Origin: Allodiplogaster sudhausi
Lineage: Eukaryota; Nematoda; Chromadorea; Rhabditida; Diplogasteridae
Direction of reading: 5' to 3'
DNA: 64,000 nt
Assembly: GCA_945643635.1 (NCBI GenBank)
Contig: CALZFC010000107.1
Span: 868,501 to 932,500 of the forward strand
This document shows positions 48,290 to 60,786 of the stretch, piece after piece. Below the pieces are notes generated by a model, which had not been told where the DNA came from, made no database searches, and saw nothing but the letters and a program-made list of their open reading frames with translations. The stretch's first letter is position 1; every line of letters starts with the position of its first letter. The position numbers and the translations under genes were made by a program.

Positions 48290-51200
48290 ATGCGTGACTC
48301 TTTGGAAGATGCGCCCGTTCCTTTTGAGCAGTCGCGGGCAGCCGTCTTCGTTAAGGTTTCTTCATTTCTTATTATCGAAGTGATGTTTTCCTTTTAATTA
48401 TAGTCGTGTCTGGCAAAGAACGGTCCTGAAGAAGACCTGATTGGGACAACAGCTAAGCTTAATAGCATCGCTTCTGATAAGGTCTGCGTCCTCTTTGCGC
48501 CTTCCTTCCAAGCTCCGGTTGTTTAGAATCTGCCTTTCCATATAAGGAAACTCGCAGGCGTCGCTATTTTTCGCTTGCAAGGATTCCGCTCCTCTGCTTC
48601 CTGCAAATCACTTGCATTGTTTGGTGTCTTTCATAGTGATGACATTCCAATGGAGTCGATTCTGCGCAGCTGGCTTTCCTTCTGTTGTCAGTAAGTTCTC
48701 TTTGCAGTCTTTTAGGAAGTGTGATGTTACGCATCACGGGGAGTCAAGGCGACACTTAGATAACATTTTAGTGTACTGTTGTGTGCGGGGTGTGCGAGCT
48801 GCGTGCGGGTAGTGCCACTTTTTTCGACATTCCATGAATGGCAGAGCGTGAAAAAACGGTAACACTAAATTAGGGGACGCCATGTTAAAAGATTTTAGTG
48901 TAGCACTAAAAAATCACTAGGCAGCATTAAAAATCACTAGTGCACCGGGATTTCGAGTGAATACGGTACCACTAATTAGAAATATTTGAAATGATTAGGC
49001 TCATAGCACGAATTCCCTTTATGCCAATCTTGGGATACTGTCCTCTCCGCTTTTTCTCTAAGTGTCGTATTTGCACTGCGCTGACTCTCCGTGGCATAGA
49101 AACATCAAGAGGAAAGCTTCCAGAGTTTTTTTTCTCAGTGCATTCGTGTTTGATAGCTGATGTAGTAGTATATACAGCACTTTGAGGTTCGGTTTTCCGG
49201 TGGAGAACAACGGTTTTCCATTCTTCGTTGATATTATCCGGTCATTTACGCGATTGGCTTCAGCGCCGTCACTTACTGAAAACGAAGTGAGTTTGGGGGG
49301 GGGGCTGTTCATCGAGAGGGTTTTCTTTTCAGAAATCGTCGTTTCTGTTTGCTCTGTGTTTCTATTTCCATATAATGCAGAACAAGGAGGCGGAGAAGTT
49401 AATTCCTCTGTTTCTGAAGTCGATTATTCGCTCAGAGGATTTAGCATGCAAGGTATTGAACAATGCTTTGGTGCATTTGGCAAATTTTTTGTGTTTCTCA
49501 TAAACAATTGTTTACCGATTCCGCAACATACAACTCAAATTGGTATTGCTCTCTGAGGGCGCGTTCAGAATAGAGGACCAGATTGCAGAGTTGTGTCTGC
49601 GAGAGATGGGTTCTGGCCTGGAGTGCAAGTATACTGTACTTGCGGCTCTCTTTCCTTACCTCGGAAAGGAAAAGGTAATCTTTTTTGACTGGAGGAACTA
49701 TTCTAAAATACAGTTTATTTTTACTTTTGTGTCGTTAATGAAATGATATGAGGATCTATCGTTTAAGGCAGCATGGCTGACGAGGGAACTTCTGGAAGAA
49801 TTGGAGGAGCAGGCTACGGGGCAAGCTGGCACGGCGAGAGTTGCGGGTCTTCTCTCTGCCTTCTATCGCCACTCTCCAATGAATTCCTACTACGACTGGC
49901 TGCTTTCCCTTGCAGTCTCCACCACTCAGTTTGTCCAGACTACCGTCTCTCCAAACATCTCCTTCTCCTTAGAAGTGTACGCGAGAACGTGCACCGCGTG
50001 TGGTTGTCTCGCCTCTCTGCCGAGCCTGGCAGTCGTGATCGTCTTCTGCTCCCTCTTCTACGCGATGTCTCCTCTTCCTTTGACATCTCTCTTGATCCGC
50101 CGCTGTTCCCTCCTCCATCTCATCATTGGCATGAAATAGGCTCGGTCGATCCATTCTGGAGGTGCTCTTGGCGTCTTTTCTTTCTCCAGTCTATCCATTC
50201 CATTAGATACGAAGAAGCCGAGGATGTTGTGTGGCCCTCCGACGCCGTTCTCCTCTGCTTTGTTCGTCTTCTGGAGTTCTTGGGTGGGCGGGGCTACGAG
50301 GACCATCGGGAGCTGATTCTTCGTGCTGCGACTTGGCATCTTCCGGCCGTCGCAAGCACTGCCCTTCGATTCATCGGAGATTCTCGTCTCTTTCATTCCT
50401 TAACTGCCCACGAACTCAAGGCAATTCTCTGGGCTCATTATCTCGAGGAGGAAGACACTATTACTGTATGTCTTCCGTTACTACATTTACTTGCCTGCCT
50501 TTGCTGATTAGTGATTCGTTCTAGGTTCCCATACTTCGGATGATGGAGGAAAGGCCAGAAGATGTGGAGGCCGTAGCTGCCGAGATGGCATTTGACGTTG
50601 AAGAATGGAACAGTTTGATAACAGCGGCTGCGAGAGAAGAGCCCCCTCCAATTGCCGTTTTCCTTTCCAAATTTCTTATTCAGCCAGCTTCTGCCACAGT
50701 TCCACGTCCACCTTCGGTCCGTTTGTTGGTTCTTTGTTCTTCGTTCAATAAAAGTGCATAAATAATTTTAGTTATTTTCTATGACTTTTAGCCGGACGCG
50801 TTGCATGGAAAAGCGCGTAGCGCCGTGCGCATTAACTGCCTCCTCGAGAAAACTCCAGCTGACTGGACTGGTTGACTTCTTTTACTTTTTCTGTTTTAAA
50901 GCGGTCTCACTCAGGATGGGCTGAGGCGGTATGTGAGAGTGAAGTGGGAGAGGGAAGCGAGGAAGAAGTGGAGGAGTGGGCGGAGCGAGCCACGGAGAGG
51001 ATCGAGGAACTTCTTCTTCTCAGTGGTTCTCATTCTCCCCTGCAGTGTCCTTCCTTCACTCTTCTTCATCAAAATCTCGCCCGTTTCGGCCTCCCGATCA
51101 AGAAGTTCGAGGCTGAGCTTTCCGTCCGTTCCTTCATGAACCTTCACCTTCATATTGTTGTTCTCGCTTGTTAATTGATTCTTTCTGCAGACTCTGTGCA

Positions 51201-53317
51201 AAGTGTTGTCGAAATGTCCTCTGAAGGGAAGAAGTTTCTCCCTGCAGCTTAATCCTGCTATGAAGATCTTCGAGACGGGCCTTCGTTGCCGAGCCAAGTC
51301 TGTCGTTGACAACGTCTGCATTCTTCTGCACATACTTATTCAGCATTCCCAGCAGCTCTCCTATGCTATTTTCGAGAAGGTTATGCGGAGAAAACAGCTT
51401 TTTGAAGCGAATAGAGAGAGGTCGAGAGAGAGAGAGAAATCAATAATTGAGTGTAATATAATGTTTATTATTGTCGGACGTACCACTTTTTCATGCCACA
51501 AGAAGTTTACGTACGACTAATTGTTCATGCCAGAAATATTGCTTCGTCCTTTATTTTTACTTTTCTTTTTGCCACATATTTCATTCTTATTTGTCACACT
51601 TAATGGGAGAGTATTCCAAGAAAGTATTAGTTCGTGAAGTTGTTGCACGTACACTGTAGTCAGCCCTGTCGTTGAGCTTTAGTGGAAAGGCTCCAATTAA
51701 AATCGCGTTTCTGCGTGCCGAGCCTCTACAAGTAGAAAAAACCCCGTCTCTCGAGATCTCGCACGAAAAGAGCAAATCCTCACTTCTATTTCGTTATGTG
51801 TGCCAACATGGTCAATGAAAGAAGGTATTTGTGGCATGAAAAATGTAAACTTGCGAAACGAATATTATTTTGGCTTAAAAAAAAAATAAACCTAATTTGT
51901 GACACAATAGATTCTGCGGAATAGAACTGGAGCAAAATTTTCATAGGTATGAAGTATAATTGTAGGCGTTACCGTTACTTCTGAGCGCGGAGTGTGAAAG
52001 TCGCTGCTTGTCTCTTTCACGTCCGTTGCTGTCAGTCTGCGAGAGAGAGCAATCGCTGGTCGGTCGACTGGAGTCATCTCTCTATCCCCTTATTCCTTCT
52101 CTTCACTCTCTTCCCACTGCTTCTCGCATTCTCAAGACTCTAAGACTCTTCGTCGCCAATTCATTCAAATCAGGTTTTTTCTTCTTGCTATTCAATGATG
52201 TAAATCCAAATACTTCGTCAGGAATAAGCAGGGGATTAGTGGAAGAACTCTTCTTTTTCTGCATCGAAATCCAGGAAGCTGAGGTTGACTTTTTGGTGAA
52301 GAGCGCGGCCATCAGTCTTTTCGGTAAGCAGCTTCGGCCTTTATCTAGTCAACAAATTTGCATTCCACTTTTATGCAATCGATTTTGAAGACATTATCTC
52401 TTCTGAAGTATTCTTGATGATAATGGTTTGAGGATCAATTGTGACTGCCCTGACTCCCTTGCCCGGTCATCCTCTCTTCTGTCTTCTTTCATCCCGATCT
52501 TCATTCTGTGATCGTCTGCTCACTCTTCTGTCGTCACTCTCTCTCCACACTCCCACCGTCGCAATCCTTTCACTTTCTTTTGTCTCACGCCTCTCCTTTC
52601 ACTCTTCCCAGTTCTACGGAGCAAACCAACTGAAGTTAGTGGAATGCTCCCGTTCACCTCACCACTCACTTCTACAGGAAATTGGACGAAGTACGAGCGA
52701 AGATCTCTCTCCTTCTTCTGCGTACGAAAAAGGAAAGAGAGCGGAGATTCATTCTGGATGCTCTGCTTGCACTCAGCTCTGAAAGAGAAAGGAAAAGCAT
52801 TGAGAAGGAAGTGACCGAGTCGAATGACAATGGAGATTCTCGATATCTGCGTGAGGTCTTCAAGTCCAGGTTCAGCCTCTCCCAATAGTCATTTTATACC
52901 AAGTGGCTTTCCAGGAAGGGTTTGGAGGCGGAGGAAGCAGAAGAGCGGGCATCTCATGCTCTCCGTGCAAGTCGTTTCGTCAATTTGGTGGCGCAGACTG
53001 CAAATGGGCAATGGGAAGAACTGGAGTCCCTGGCAGACACGCAGCTGGAGGATGAGCAACTGGCTGCAGCAGTCGGAGTCGGCCTGAGTCTGCTGATCTC
53101 GAAGCAGGAACTGGACGAGAGTGGCAGGAAGTGTGTTGTGCACCTGCTGGAGAGGCTGCTCTGCCACTGGTCTCGGAGAGTGCGGAGCATCTCCTCTCGT
53201 GCCCTTTCCCCTCTTCTCACAAGTCCTGCCTATCTGTCCTGGCCTTTCAGTAGTCCATTCGTCCGCGGTACTCTTAAGAACTTTTCGGAAATGGTTCTGT
53301 TTAATATATCAACTTGA
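48290..53317 (+). CDS. HEAT-repeat protein resembling the N-terminal region of GCN1
   Basis: A helical-repeat protein without an enzyme motif. Phase-checked exons: 48290-48355, 48404-48481, 48527-48690, 49187-49286, 49381-49452, 49558-49674, 49768-49928, 49973-50144, 50190-50465, 50525-50716, 50792-50870 and 50915 onward. Further coding blocks lie at about 51190-51250, 52010-52320, 52441-52640, 52680-52870 and 52914-53317. The segment with DAVLLCFVRLLEFL, then HRELILRAATWHLPAVA and AHELKAIL, follows the order and spacing of the GCN1 region with YHRALVAVLLSRTWHVRRQA. GCN1 relays uncharged-tRNA stress signals to the kinase GCN2. The likeness is from memory and modest. The product would be about 900-1,000 residues against about 2,600 for GCN1, ending just before SIRT6. 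Other HEAT families are possible. Confidence 0.5.
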
Positions 53318-53471
53318 CTCCACTTCGTTATACGTGTTCTTTATTTTTGTTGGTTCGCATCCATTCGCTGATAAAAGATTGGGATACAACTTCTTTTGAC
53401 GCAAGCTGTGATTATCGGATGCAATACATGAGCATAAGGTGAAGCTGTGAATGAGGATGAGGATGTTGAGA

Positions 53472-54925
53472 ATGTCTCTGAACTACTCGTCAGCACTCAC
53501 TCCCTACGCGGACAAGGGCCAGGTCGGCGCAGAAGAAGTAGAAGATTCCTCTGCTGAGTTAGCAGAGAAGGAGGAAGAGCTCGTTCGTCTCATCTCCACT
53601 GCAAAATGCCTCATTGCAATAACTGGGGCCGGCATCTCAACATCTGCCGGTGAGGAAGAGGGAGACGGAAAATGCAGAGATATTGTTATTTCTAGGCATT
53701 GCGGACTTCCGCGGTCCGAAAGGAGTGTGGACTATGGATGCAGCGGGGGCCGAGTCTTCTTCTGTCGATTTCACCACTGCAAAGCCTACATTCACTCACT
53801 ATGCATTGGTAGCACTCGAGAGAGCGGGCATGCTCAGGTTTCTCTCACTCTCTTTCTCTCTTTATCTCTCTGTGTCTCTTTCTGTCTCTCCCTCTCTTTC
53901 TCTCTCTTTCTCTCCCTCTCTCTTTCTCTTTCTCTCTCTCTGTCTCTCTCTCTTTCTCTCTCTGTGTCTCTTTCTGTCTCTCTCTCTCTCTCTCTTTCTC
54001 TCCCTCTCTTTCTCTCCCTTTCTTTCTCTCCCTCTCTTTCTCTCCCTCATTCTCTCTCTCTCTTTCTTCCTTTCTCTCTCTTTCTCTCTTTATCTCTCTA
54101 TCTCTTTCTGTCTCTCCCTCTCTCTCTCTCCCTCTCTTTCTCTCCCTCTCTCTCTCTCTTTCTCTCTATTTCTCTTTCTTTCTCTCTCTCGCTCTCTCTC
54201 TCTCTCTGTCTCTCTCAATTAAGATGGTTGATCAGCCAGAACGTGGATGGTCTGCATCTGCGGAGTGGGTTCCCCCTGGACCGGCTGGCTGAGTTGCATG
54301 GGAATGTCATGGCTGAGAGCTGTGCCAAGTGTGGTCGTGTGTTCTACCGCCCCTTCATGATCCCCAGCGTGGGCCACAAAGAGACTGGCCGAGCTTGCGA
54401 AGGCGGCGCGAGGCCCTGTCGAGGTCAGCTGAGGGATGTGACTCTGGACTGGGACGGGGCCTTGCCAGAACCCGCCTTCTCCACCTCGCGTCGCTTTGCT
54501 AACTGCGTACGTTGGTACTTCATGTCCTTGTTGCTTGCCAGACTCTTCTTCTCTAGGCAGACGTTGTGCTGTGCCTGGGGACGTCTCTACAGATCGTGCC
54601 AGTGGGTGATCTTCCCCTCAGCGTCCGCCGCAGGGGAGGTGCCATTGTCACTGTGAATCTGCAGCCGACTAAGCACGAGAAGAAGGCCGCGCTGGCCATC
54701 CACGCCAAGGTGGATGAGGTGATGGCGAGACTTCTTAGCCGACTCTCCCTCTCCATTCACGGCCTCAACCCTCTCCCTCCTGACCAGCCCCTCTTTCATT
54801 CTTCTTTGCCTCCTTTTAACTTCCCTCAAGCTCAAAGGAGAAAAAGAAGGAGCACATCGAAGAAGGCTCATGTTTTGCCATCAGCTGAGCAACCCCCCTC
54901 ACAGAAAGTGAGAACTTCTAGGTAG
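53472..54925 (+). CDS. sirt6: NAD-dependent deacylase SIRT6 (sirtuin class IV)
   Basis: SIRT6 removes acyl groups from histone lysines and supports DNA repair and chromatin control in the nucleus. Four exons (53472-53649, 53696-53837, 54224-54506, 54557-54925) give 323 residues, against 355 in human. Seen are the start [16 protein letters not shown], the NAD site [27 protein letters not shown], the catalytic His in LAELHGNV, a zinc site of CAKC with two later cysteines (ACEGG, PCRG), [15 protein letters not shown] and [12 protein letters not shown]. Ala replaces the usual Pro in the family IPDFRGP motif. The C-terminal tail is basic ([11 protein letters not shown]). Intron 2 (386 nt) is almost entirely (TC)n. 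Confidence 0.95.
53838..54223. repeat. (TC)n tract filling SIRT6 intron 2
   Basis: An imperfect TC repeat with TCTCCC and TCTGTC variants occupies nearly the whole intron, from directly after the donor to about 5 bp before the acceptor AG. Confidence 0.95.
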
Positions 54926-55119
54926 ATTGATAATATTTATTAAAATTTTTAGATTTCCTCAAACAGACGTGTTTATTTGGTCTCAGCCTTTGGCTTCTTA
55001 ATTATATATCTTTATACTACTCTTGTAAGCTATTCTGCAAAAAATGAATGAAGACTTGCAGCTGGGAACCGCCGCGGGGTCCTCATCGGGTAACCGTTTA
55101 TCTTAGTTATGCATAGAAG

Positions 55120-55125
55120 TTTATT
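55120..55125 (-). terminator. Poly(A) signal of UNC119
   Basis: AATAAA on the minus strand lies 73 bp after the UNC119 stop codon, in the 272-bp tail-to-tail interval with SIRT6. Confidence 0.65.
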
Positions 55126-55197
55126 GAAGGCCAAGACGAAGACTAGATGATTGAAGAGGGTAGAAGTGAGATCAGGAGAAGGAAGATGCAAACGACT

Positions 55198-56226
55198 TTA
55201 GGCGTCGTAGGAGTAGTCTGCTTTGTTGTGCATGATGAGCTGTTCATCTGCGAAGTAGAAAGAGTCGGAGCGAGTCTCGTAAGGACATGCCAGCATCTCC
55301 TCCATCAACGTTTCCGACAGTCGCGGGAACTCGTAGATGTGCTCGCAAGTGTTGTCTGAGTCTGGTATGCAGTAACCGAAGGAGAAGTCGAAACTCTTCA
55401 GCAACTTGTCCTTCAAACAGTCCAGAGTATCAGCTGCAGAGTTTCTGCAGGAGCCATGCAAACCTTGAAATAGTGCCGTTCGATCATCCGGAAGTTGTTG
55501 ACTCCCTTGGGTCCCACGCGGAATGAAACCTGAATGAGTAGAAAACACCGTGACCCACCTCATAATCCTCAATTGCCCTTCTCTCCAATTCTTTCCCTCT
55601 CTTCCTTCTACTTTCCTTCTTCCTCTTGCTCTCAACTCACTCTCGGTATCTGCCCTTTTCCCTCTCCCTCTACCACCCTCGCTCTTATTCCATTCATTCT
55701 CGTTGTTCATAGTTATCAATGACTAGGAGAACTGACAGTGGCTCCGACTCTTTTCAGCGATAAAAAATGGCGAGAAAATCGATATCGGACGTAACGGGCG
55801 ATATCAGCAGGCTCGGGGCGGACAGCAGTTCCGTCTTCTGAAGGGAGGCACGAGTGAAGACAAGAGCAGAAACCCATACCTGGACTCTCCGGCTTCTCGA
55901 TTTCGAAAAGAAGCGTATCTGTGTCCATATCTCGGATCTTGAACTTTACAAATTCCACTTCGTAAACATTAGCCGATGGTGAACACAAGTAATCTGAACA
56001 CAAAGTAAATTAGATAATGTAATTTCACATAATAGTTTTAATGAACAATGAAAAGGAGGCATTTTATGTACAGAGAACCTTTAGTGATTGAAGTGAGACC
56101 GAGAACATCTTCGGGAGTGATTGGAGAACTCTTCTTGAGGAGTTGTTCTTCGGTGGAAGGAGGGATGGAAGCAGAAGAGAGAACAGAGGGAGAAGTGTCC
56201 CCTGCCTCCTCCCCGCCCGCCATCAC
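55198..56226 (-). CDS. unc119: UNC119, myristoyl-binding lipid chaperone
   Basis: UNC119 has a PDE-delta-like beta-sandwich that binds the myristoylated N termini of signalling proteins and delivers them, for example to cilia. Five phase-checked exons (56226-56079, 55993-55880, 55837-55737, 55529-55464, 55410-55198) give 213 residues. Family landmarks are [71 protein letters not shown] and the near-invariant [20 protein letters not shown] close to the C terminus. The N-terminal region is a low-complexity Ser/Pro segment, as in other members. The length is near that of human UNC119 (240). Introns are 49-70 nt except the last (about 53) and first (about 85). Confidence 0.96.
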
Positions 56227-57295
56227 CCTCCACGTAGCCAGCTTCTCTTCTGCTACTATTATTCACACTGCAATCCACATATTTCCAACTCTCCGGGAAT
56301 TTCTCCCATCGACTCCAAAAATAAAATACCAATTATGATCGATTGGGATAAAAGTAAGGATAACCCCCGATGTCGGGACTGGCAACGAGTTACCATGGAG
56401 ATTGGCCGTGGAAACCCTTTCTTTCATCATCTGGCCTCTCTATTTCAGACACTCAACCGTCTTTCTTCTCTCGCTCTCTTCTCTCAAATCCAGCCAAATT
56501 TCTGTTCGCGCACAAGTTCAGTAAAGCTGGAATGGGTACCAAGTCAAGGAATGAAAAATACACAGATTCGCATTATCGTTTATTAAACACATAAATCAGA
56601 AAACTACTATTTCAATTAATTGGTAAAAAAAATATATGACGTAAACGAGCAACAATCATAATGTAAATTACGTAAACAATTAATTGGAGAATAATGACTA
56701 ATCAGCACCAGGAGCAGATTAAAAATTTGCGTTTTTGTTGTTGGGCTATTAAAGGAAAGATAGAGTGGATAATGCAACTGGAATTCATAATGAGACGCGA
56801 TATAGAATTGGGAACACAACAGTTAAGAGAAGACGGAACACCAGCAGACAAGCGATGACGAAAAATTGCTTAGCATCACAACACTTGTATTTCCCTTCTC
56901 TTTCTCTCTCTTTCCTTTCCCCTCTTTCTCTCTCCATCTCTTTCTCGCTTCTCTCTCTTTCTCTTCCCCTCTATCCATCCCTTTTCTCGCCTTTTCTCCC
57001 TCCGCTTCCTTCAGTTATCTCCTTCTTCCTCCGGCATCGATCGTTTATTTTCACGCGTGAACAAGAAACCAAAAAGGCTTTTCCACGCGCGCCCTTCAAA
57101 GGCAGTCAGAGCAGACGTGATGACGACATTAAGCCACGAATTGACATTCAGAGAGAGGGAGAGAGAGAGGGAGGGGGAGAGAGAGAGGGAGACAGAGAGA
57201 GGGGAGAGAGAGGTGGAGGGGGAGATTGGAAGAACGAGAAAGAGAAAAAGGTAGGGAGAGCGAGAGTGAGAGAGAGAGATATTGTGAGAGCGAGA

Positions 57296-57344
<49 letters not shown>

Positions 57345-58145
57345 TGAGAGATTGTGAGAACGAGAAGAAGAGAGAGAGAGGGTCAGAGGAGGGGTGAGTA
57401 ACACACAAGGGATTTAAAATGGATTTAAAATGCAATAAAAAGTGCAGTGTTCATGTCCAGAAATGCGACCTGTAGAAAGCGAGAAGAAGAGAATGGAAGG
57501 GATTAGAAGAAGGAAGCAAAGACAAAGCGATGGCATCCAATCACGATGAGTGAGCCATGCCGAAGGGGGGCGGGAGGTCGAGGGGAGGAGGGGGGAGGGA
57601 ACGGGATCGGACATCCTCGCAGGCACAGCTACTCACTCGAGAAGAACAAGAACCGAAACACACTCCATCCACTTCCACTTTCGAGCCACCCATTGGCAGA
57701 CACGAGAAACGAGAAGTCAACTACAATCAACCAGTCAATGCCAGAACCCTCTACCTTCAAAGGCTTTTTTAATAGATAATAAGATAGATGGACACCGAGA
57801 TGAGAAAAAAAAGTGATAAAAGAATGGAAGAACCTTATCAAAGACGATGGAGACATGTCGATCAGAGATGGCAAGACAAGAAGAAGAAAGAAGGATGTCA
57901 GCAGACGGAGAGCAGCCAAGCACAGAAACGCACTTCTGGATGGGGAAAGAAGGGACGGAGGCCTCGTGCCCTCCTCCCTCTCTCTTCTCACGAACCAGAA
58001 CAGCCATCACTTCCCTCGACGGCTCCAGGCATCCTCAAGGCCATCTACTGCTAATCACTGCTTTCGATAGAGTCAAAACTCACCCGTTTCTTCAAAAAAA
58101 AGTAATTTTTATTTAAAAATAAAGATATTTGCAACAAAACAACAG
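56227..58145. other. Spacer between UNC119 and PHF12 with TC and GA tracts
   Basis: It contains a TC tract (56895-57000) and a GA tract (57150-57385). An ORF at 56336-56585 (plus) starts MIDWDKSKDNPRCRDW but has no relatives I know and no neighbouring exon. The ORFs at 57550-58116 overlap in several frames and look like chance. The PHF12 poly(A) signal AATAAA (minus) is at 58113-58108. Confidence 0.6.
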
Positions 58146-60786
58146 CTAACTTCGGTCGAAAAATACAACCGGGTTGGACCCCGAATGAGAAGGAGGGCAG
58201 ACAAGAGAGTCCTGCTTCACTTCCACCAGTTGGCTCAGTGCCAATGACAAGATCAGCCTTCCTTTGCCCTTCGCTGATTCCAGCTGACGACGACAGGAAT
58301 TGGCCAGCCCTTGCAGCTCAACAGAAAATTTTTTCTTTTGGATTAAAAACAAAGAAAGCAGAACAAAGCTGGAGAGAGAAGGGGAAAAAGCACACAATAT
58401 AGATCTTATGCTTCGCAGAAATAAACAACACCTTATTCGCTTTCGGCAGGTCTTGAGGTTGGTCTGAAGAGAGAGCTGCGGTCTTCATCAAAGCCATCTT
58501 CTCTACCCACCTTTCACGATATTCTTCACTTCGAAAAACGGCTTTCTCCTCTCCATCCAACCTTAAATGTCGAAAGTGTTACATCGCAATATGCATTAAT
58601 AGTGCCTCTCTGTAGGATTCAAGGAGGCTTCAATGGACTGCTGGCCAGAGGAATTTTTAAATTATTATTTTTTACTTTGGAAACTTTATGACGGAAGCAT
58701 CCACTGTTCATAACGATGTTCAAAAATCCTTATTCGGTTGACGAAGTGGCCGCTGATAGTTTCGTTGGTTAATGTTTTTCAACATTTTTCTCTTAGCTAT
58801 AAGTCAAAAAGGTCCAAAATTTTGGAAGACCATATTTAACGTTATACTCAATATTTCTCAATAATCTTTTCAGTGTTCGATTCCTTGTTCAAAACTACAC
58901 AAAAGTCCCAGATGACAATTTAAAAAAAAATGAAATGTGTGACTTTTGGCAAATCGAAACTACGCGTAATATGTTTTTTCCGAATTAAAATCTCGGATAC
59001 TTTTTTGAGTAACTGCATTGAATTTAGGTTCTTAAGCAAATTGCGGTTTTAGCTCCAAACCATAATCTCATTTATACTTCATAAATTGTAAAGGCTTTTC
59101 TCCCCGAAAATTGGCTCTTTTGTTTTTGAGGCCATTTTCTGGTGTTAAATTACGCGTAGTTTCCGCTTCTCTTTCACATGGAAGGTTCAGTTTTTGGAAA
59201 GTAGTATTTGAAAAAAAAGAAGTTATTATCTGAAAACCGCATTTCTAAAAATTCAATTGGACAAAAGTGGTATAAATTTAATTTTTTCCCAAAATGGTCA
59301 TCTGGGTCTTTGTTGTGTAGTTTTGAACATGGAATCAAATATTGAAAAGATTATAACGTTAAATATGGACTCTCAAAGTTTTGGGACATTTCAACTTACA
59401 GCTAAGAGAGAAAAAAATTCCAGAAACATTTTGACCACCTAAACTTCGATATGAACAGTGGATTCATCCGTCACATAGTTTACAGGTAAAAATAAATAAA
59501 AAGTCCTCCGGGCAGACGCTTTTCGAACCTCACAAAGAGGCTCTTTTAAACATCCCAAAAAGGTAACCGTTTGCAATAGAGGGCCTTGAGTTGTGGATGG
59601 AGTGGAAATGGAAGAGGCTGCCTGGGGCATTCTTCTTTCTCTGCTTCTTTATCTTGTAGATGAATCTCTTCTGAGCAGAAGAGGGGTTGACTGGCTGCCG
59701 TGCGTGTCTTGTCCAGAGACGCTTCCTCTGAGTGAGAGACAAGGAAGAGAGCAAACGGGCATCTACTGCGTGTTCTGCGTGGGAAGGACACATCCACCGA
59801 CACTTCGGAGCCACTGCCAGAGGGGGGTCCAGGCAGTCCAAGTGGAATATCTCCGAGCAGAAGTGGCACATGCACTGCGGCTTGCCATTCTCCACTCTGC
59901 AACCTCTTTCTCATCACTATTCCCGGGCTAAAAAAGACTTACTTGCCACAAACAGCGCATCTCATATCGCAGACGGCAGCAGGAGGCAGAGCTATCTCTT
60001 CGTCAGGCAGAAATTCCGGCTATAGGAAATATCTTAGCGACTGCAATTGCAGAAGCAAACTGATAGAACAATGTACCATGATATTTAAATCCTCTGGGAG
60101 AGAGAATTGAATAGCGTTGCCGGCAGCGACAGCTTCCCCTAGTATTCCGAGCATTCTCTTGGCGCCTTCTTCACCAGATTCACTGTTTATAACCCGGTCG
60201 AAAGCTTGCTTGTTTCTATCTGCCTCCGTCTCATCCTGCAAAACCCAACTAAGTTGGAATCAATCGCCAAGACATCTCCAACTCTGACCGAATTTGACTG
60301 GCTGGCAACGGAGTCCAGAAGAGGAGTAGAACTGCATCGATGGCAAAGCCACTTTCCACTCGGTATCTCATCTCGTAGAATGGGAGGATTGTGGCAGAAA
60401 AGGTGAAATGACGCAGGGCAGGCATCACAGCAAAGAAGTTCTCCTCCTTCCTAAGCACCCAACCTCATGATTTCAGACACAAAGAAAACGCACTTTCTTC
60501 TAAACGGATCAAACTAATTCTAGCTCTTTAACAGTCAAATGAATATAAACCTTGCAAACGATGCAGTATTGAGCGTTGAGACTTTTCCAACGAGTTGTAG
60601 TCTTTTTGTAACGCGTTATGCCCTTCCGCGATCCGCGGAGCGAAGGATTCACCAAATAGTCAATCTCCTGAAATGGAAATGAAGGACATAAGAATTAATG
60701 GAAAGAGACTTTAAGGTGTCATAAGGTGAGAGGAAAGAAGCCTCAAGGAATCCATGCTCAGGATCGTAGTTGAAGGTCTTGTTCAT
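58146..60786 (-). CDS. phf12: PHD finger protein 12 (Pf1)-like chromatin regulator
   Basis: PHF12 bridges Sin3/HDAC and MRG15 complexes on chromatin. Eight phase-checked exons (60786-60742, 60667-60551, 60450-60283, 60235-60077, 60019-59943, 59896-59552, 58561-58432, 58316-58146) give 403 residues, against about 1,000 in human. The N terminus [19 protein letters not shown] parallels the family [20 protein letters not shown]. PHD1 spans [20 protein letters not shown] to [11 protein letters not shown]2 spans [23 protein letters not shown] and MCPSHAEH, followed by the SLTQRKRLW segment seen after PHD2 in the family. Intron 1 needs a GC donor (60741-60740). Intron 6 is 990 bp and holds an inverted-repeat element. 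The C-terminal 100 residues are not recognised. Confidence 0.85.
58646..59510. mobile_element. Long inverted-repeat (foldback) element in a PHF12 intron
   Basis: Two arms of about 240 bp face each other. The left arm (about 58646-58925) contains ATCCACTGTTCATA, CTCTTAGCT, CCATATTTAACGTTATA and TTCAAAACTACACAA; the right arm (about 59270-59510) carries the same blocks inverted and in mirrored order. Inside there is a second inverted pair, AAACTACGCGTAAT near 58960 and ATTACGCGTAGTTT near 59152. No transposase is visible. The target duplication is unclear. Confidence 0.8.

Noticed and set aside
56336..56585. 83-residue ORF divergent from UNC119
   Set aside because: It is isolated, without splice partners or known relatives, and lies in the region expected to hold the UNC119 promoter.
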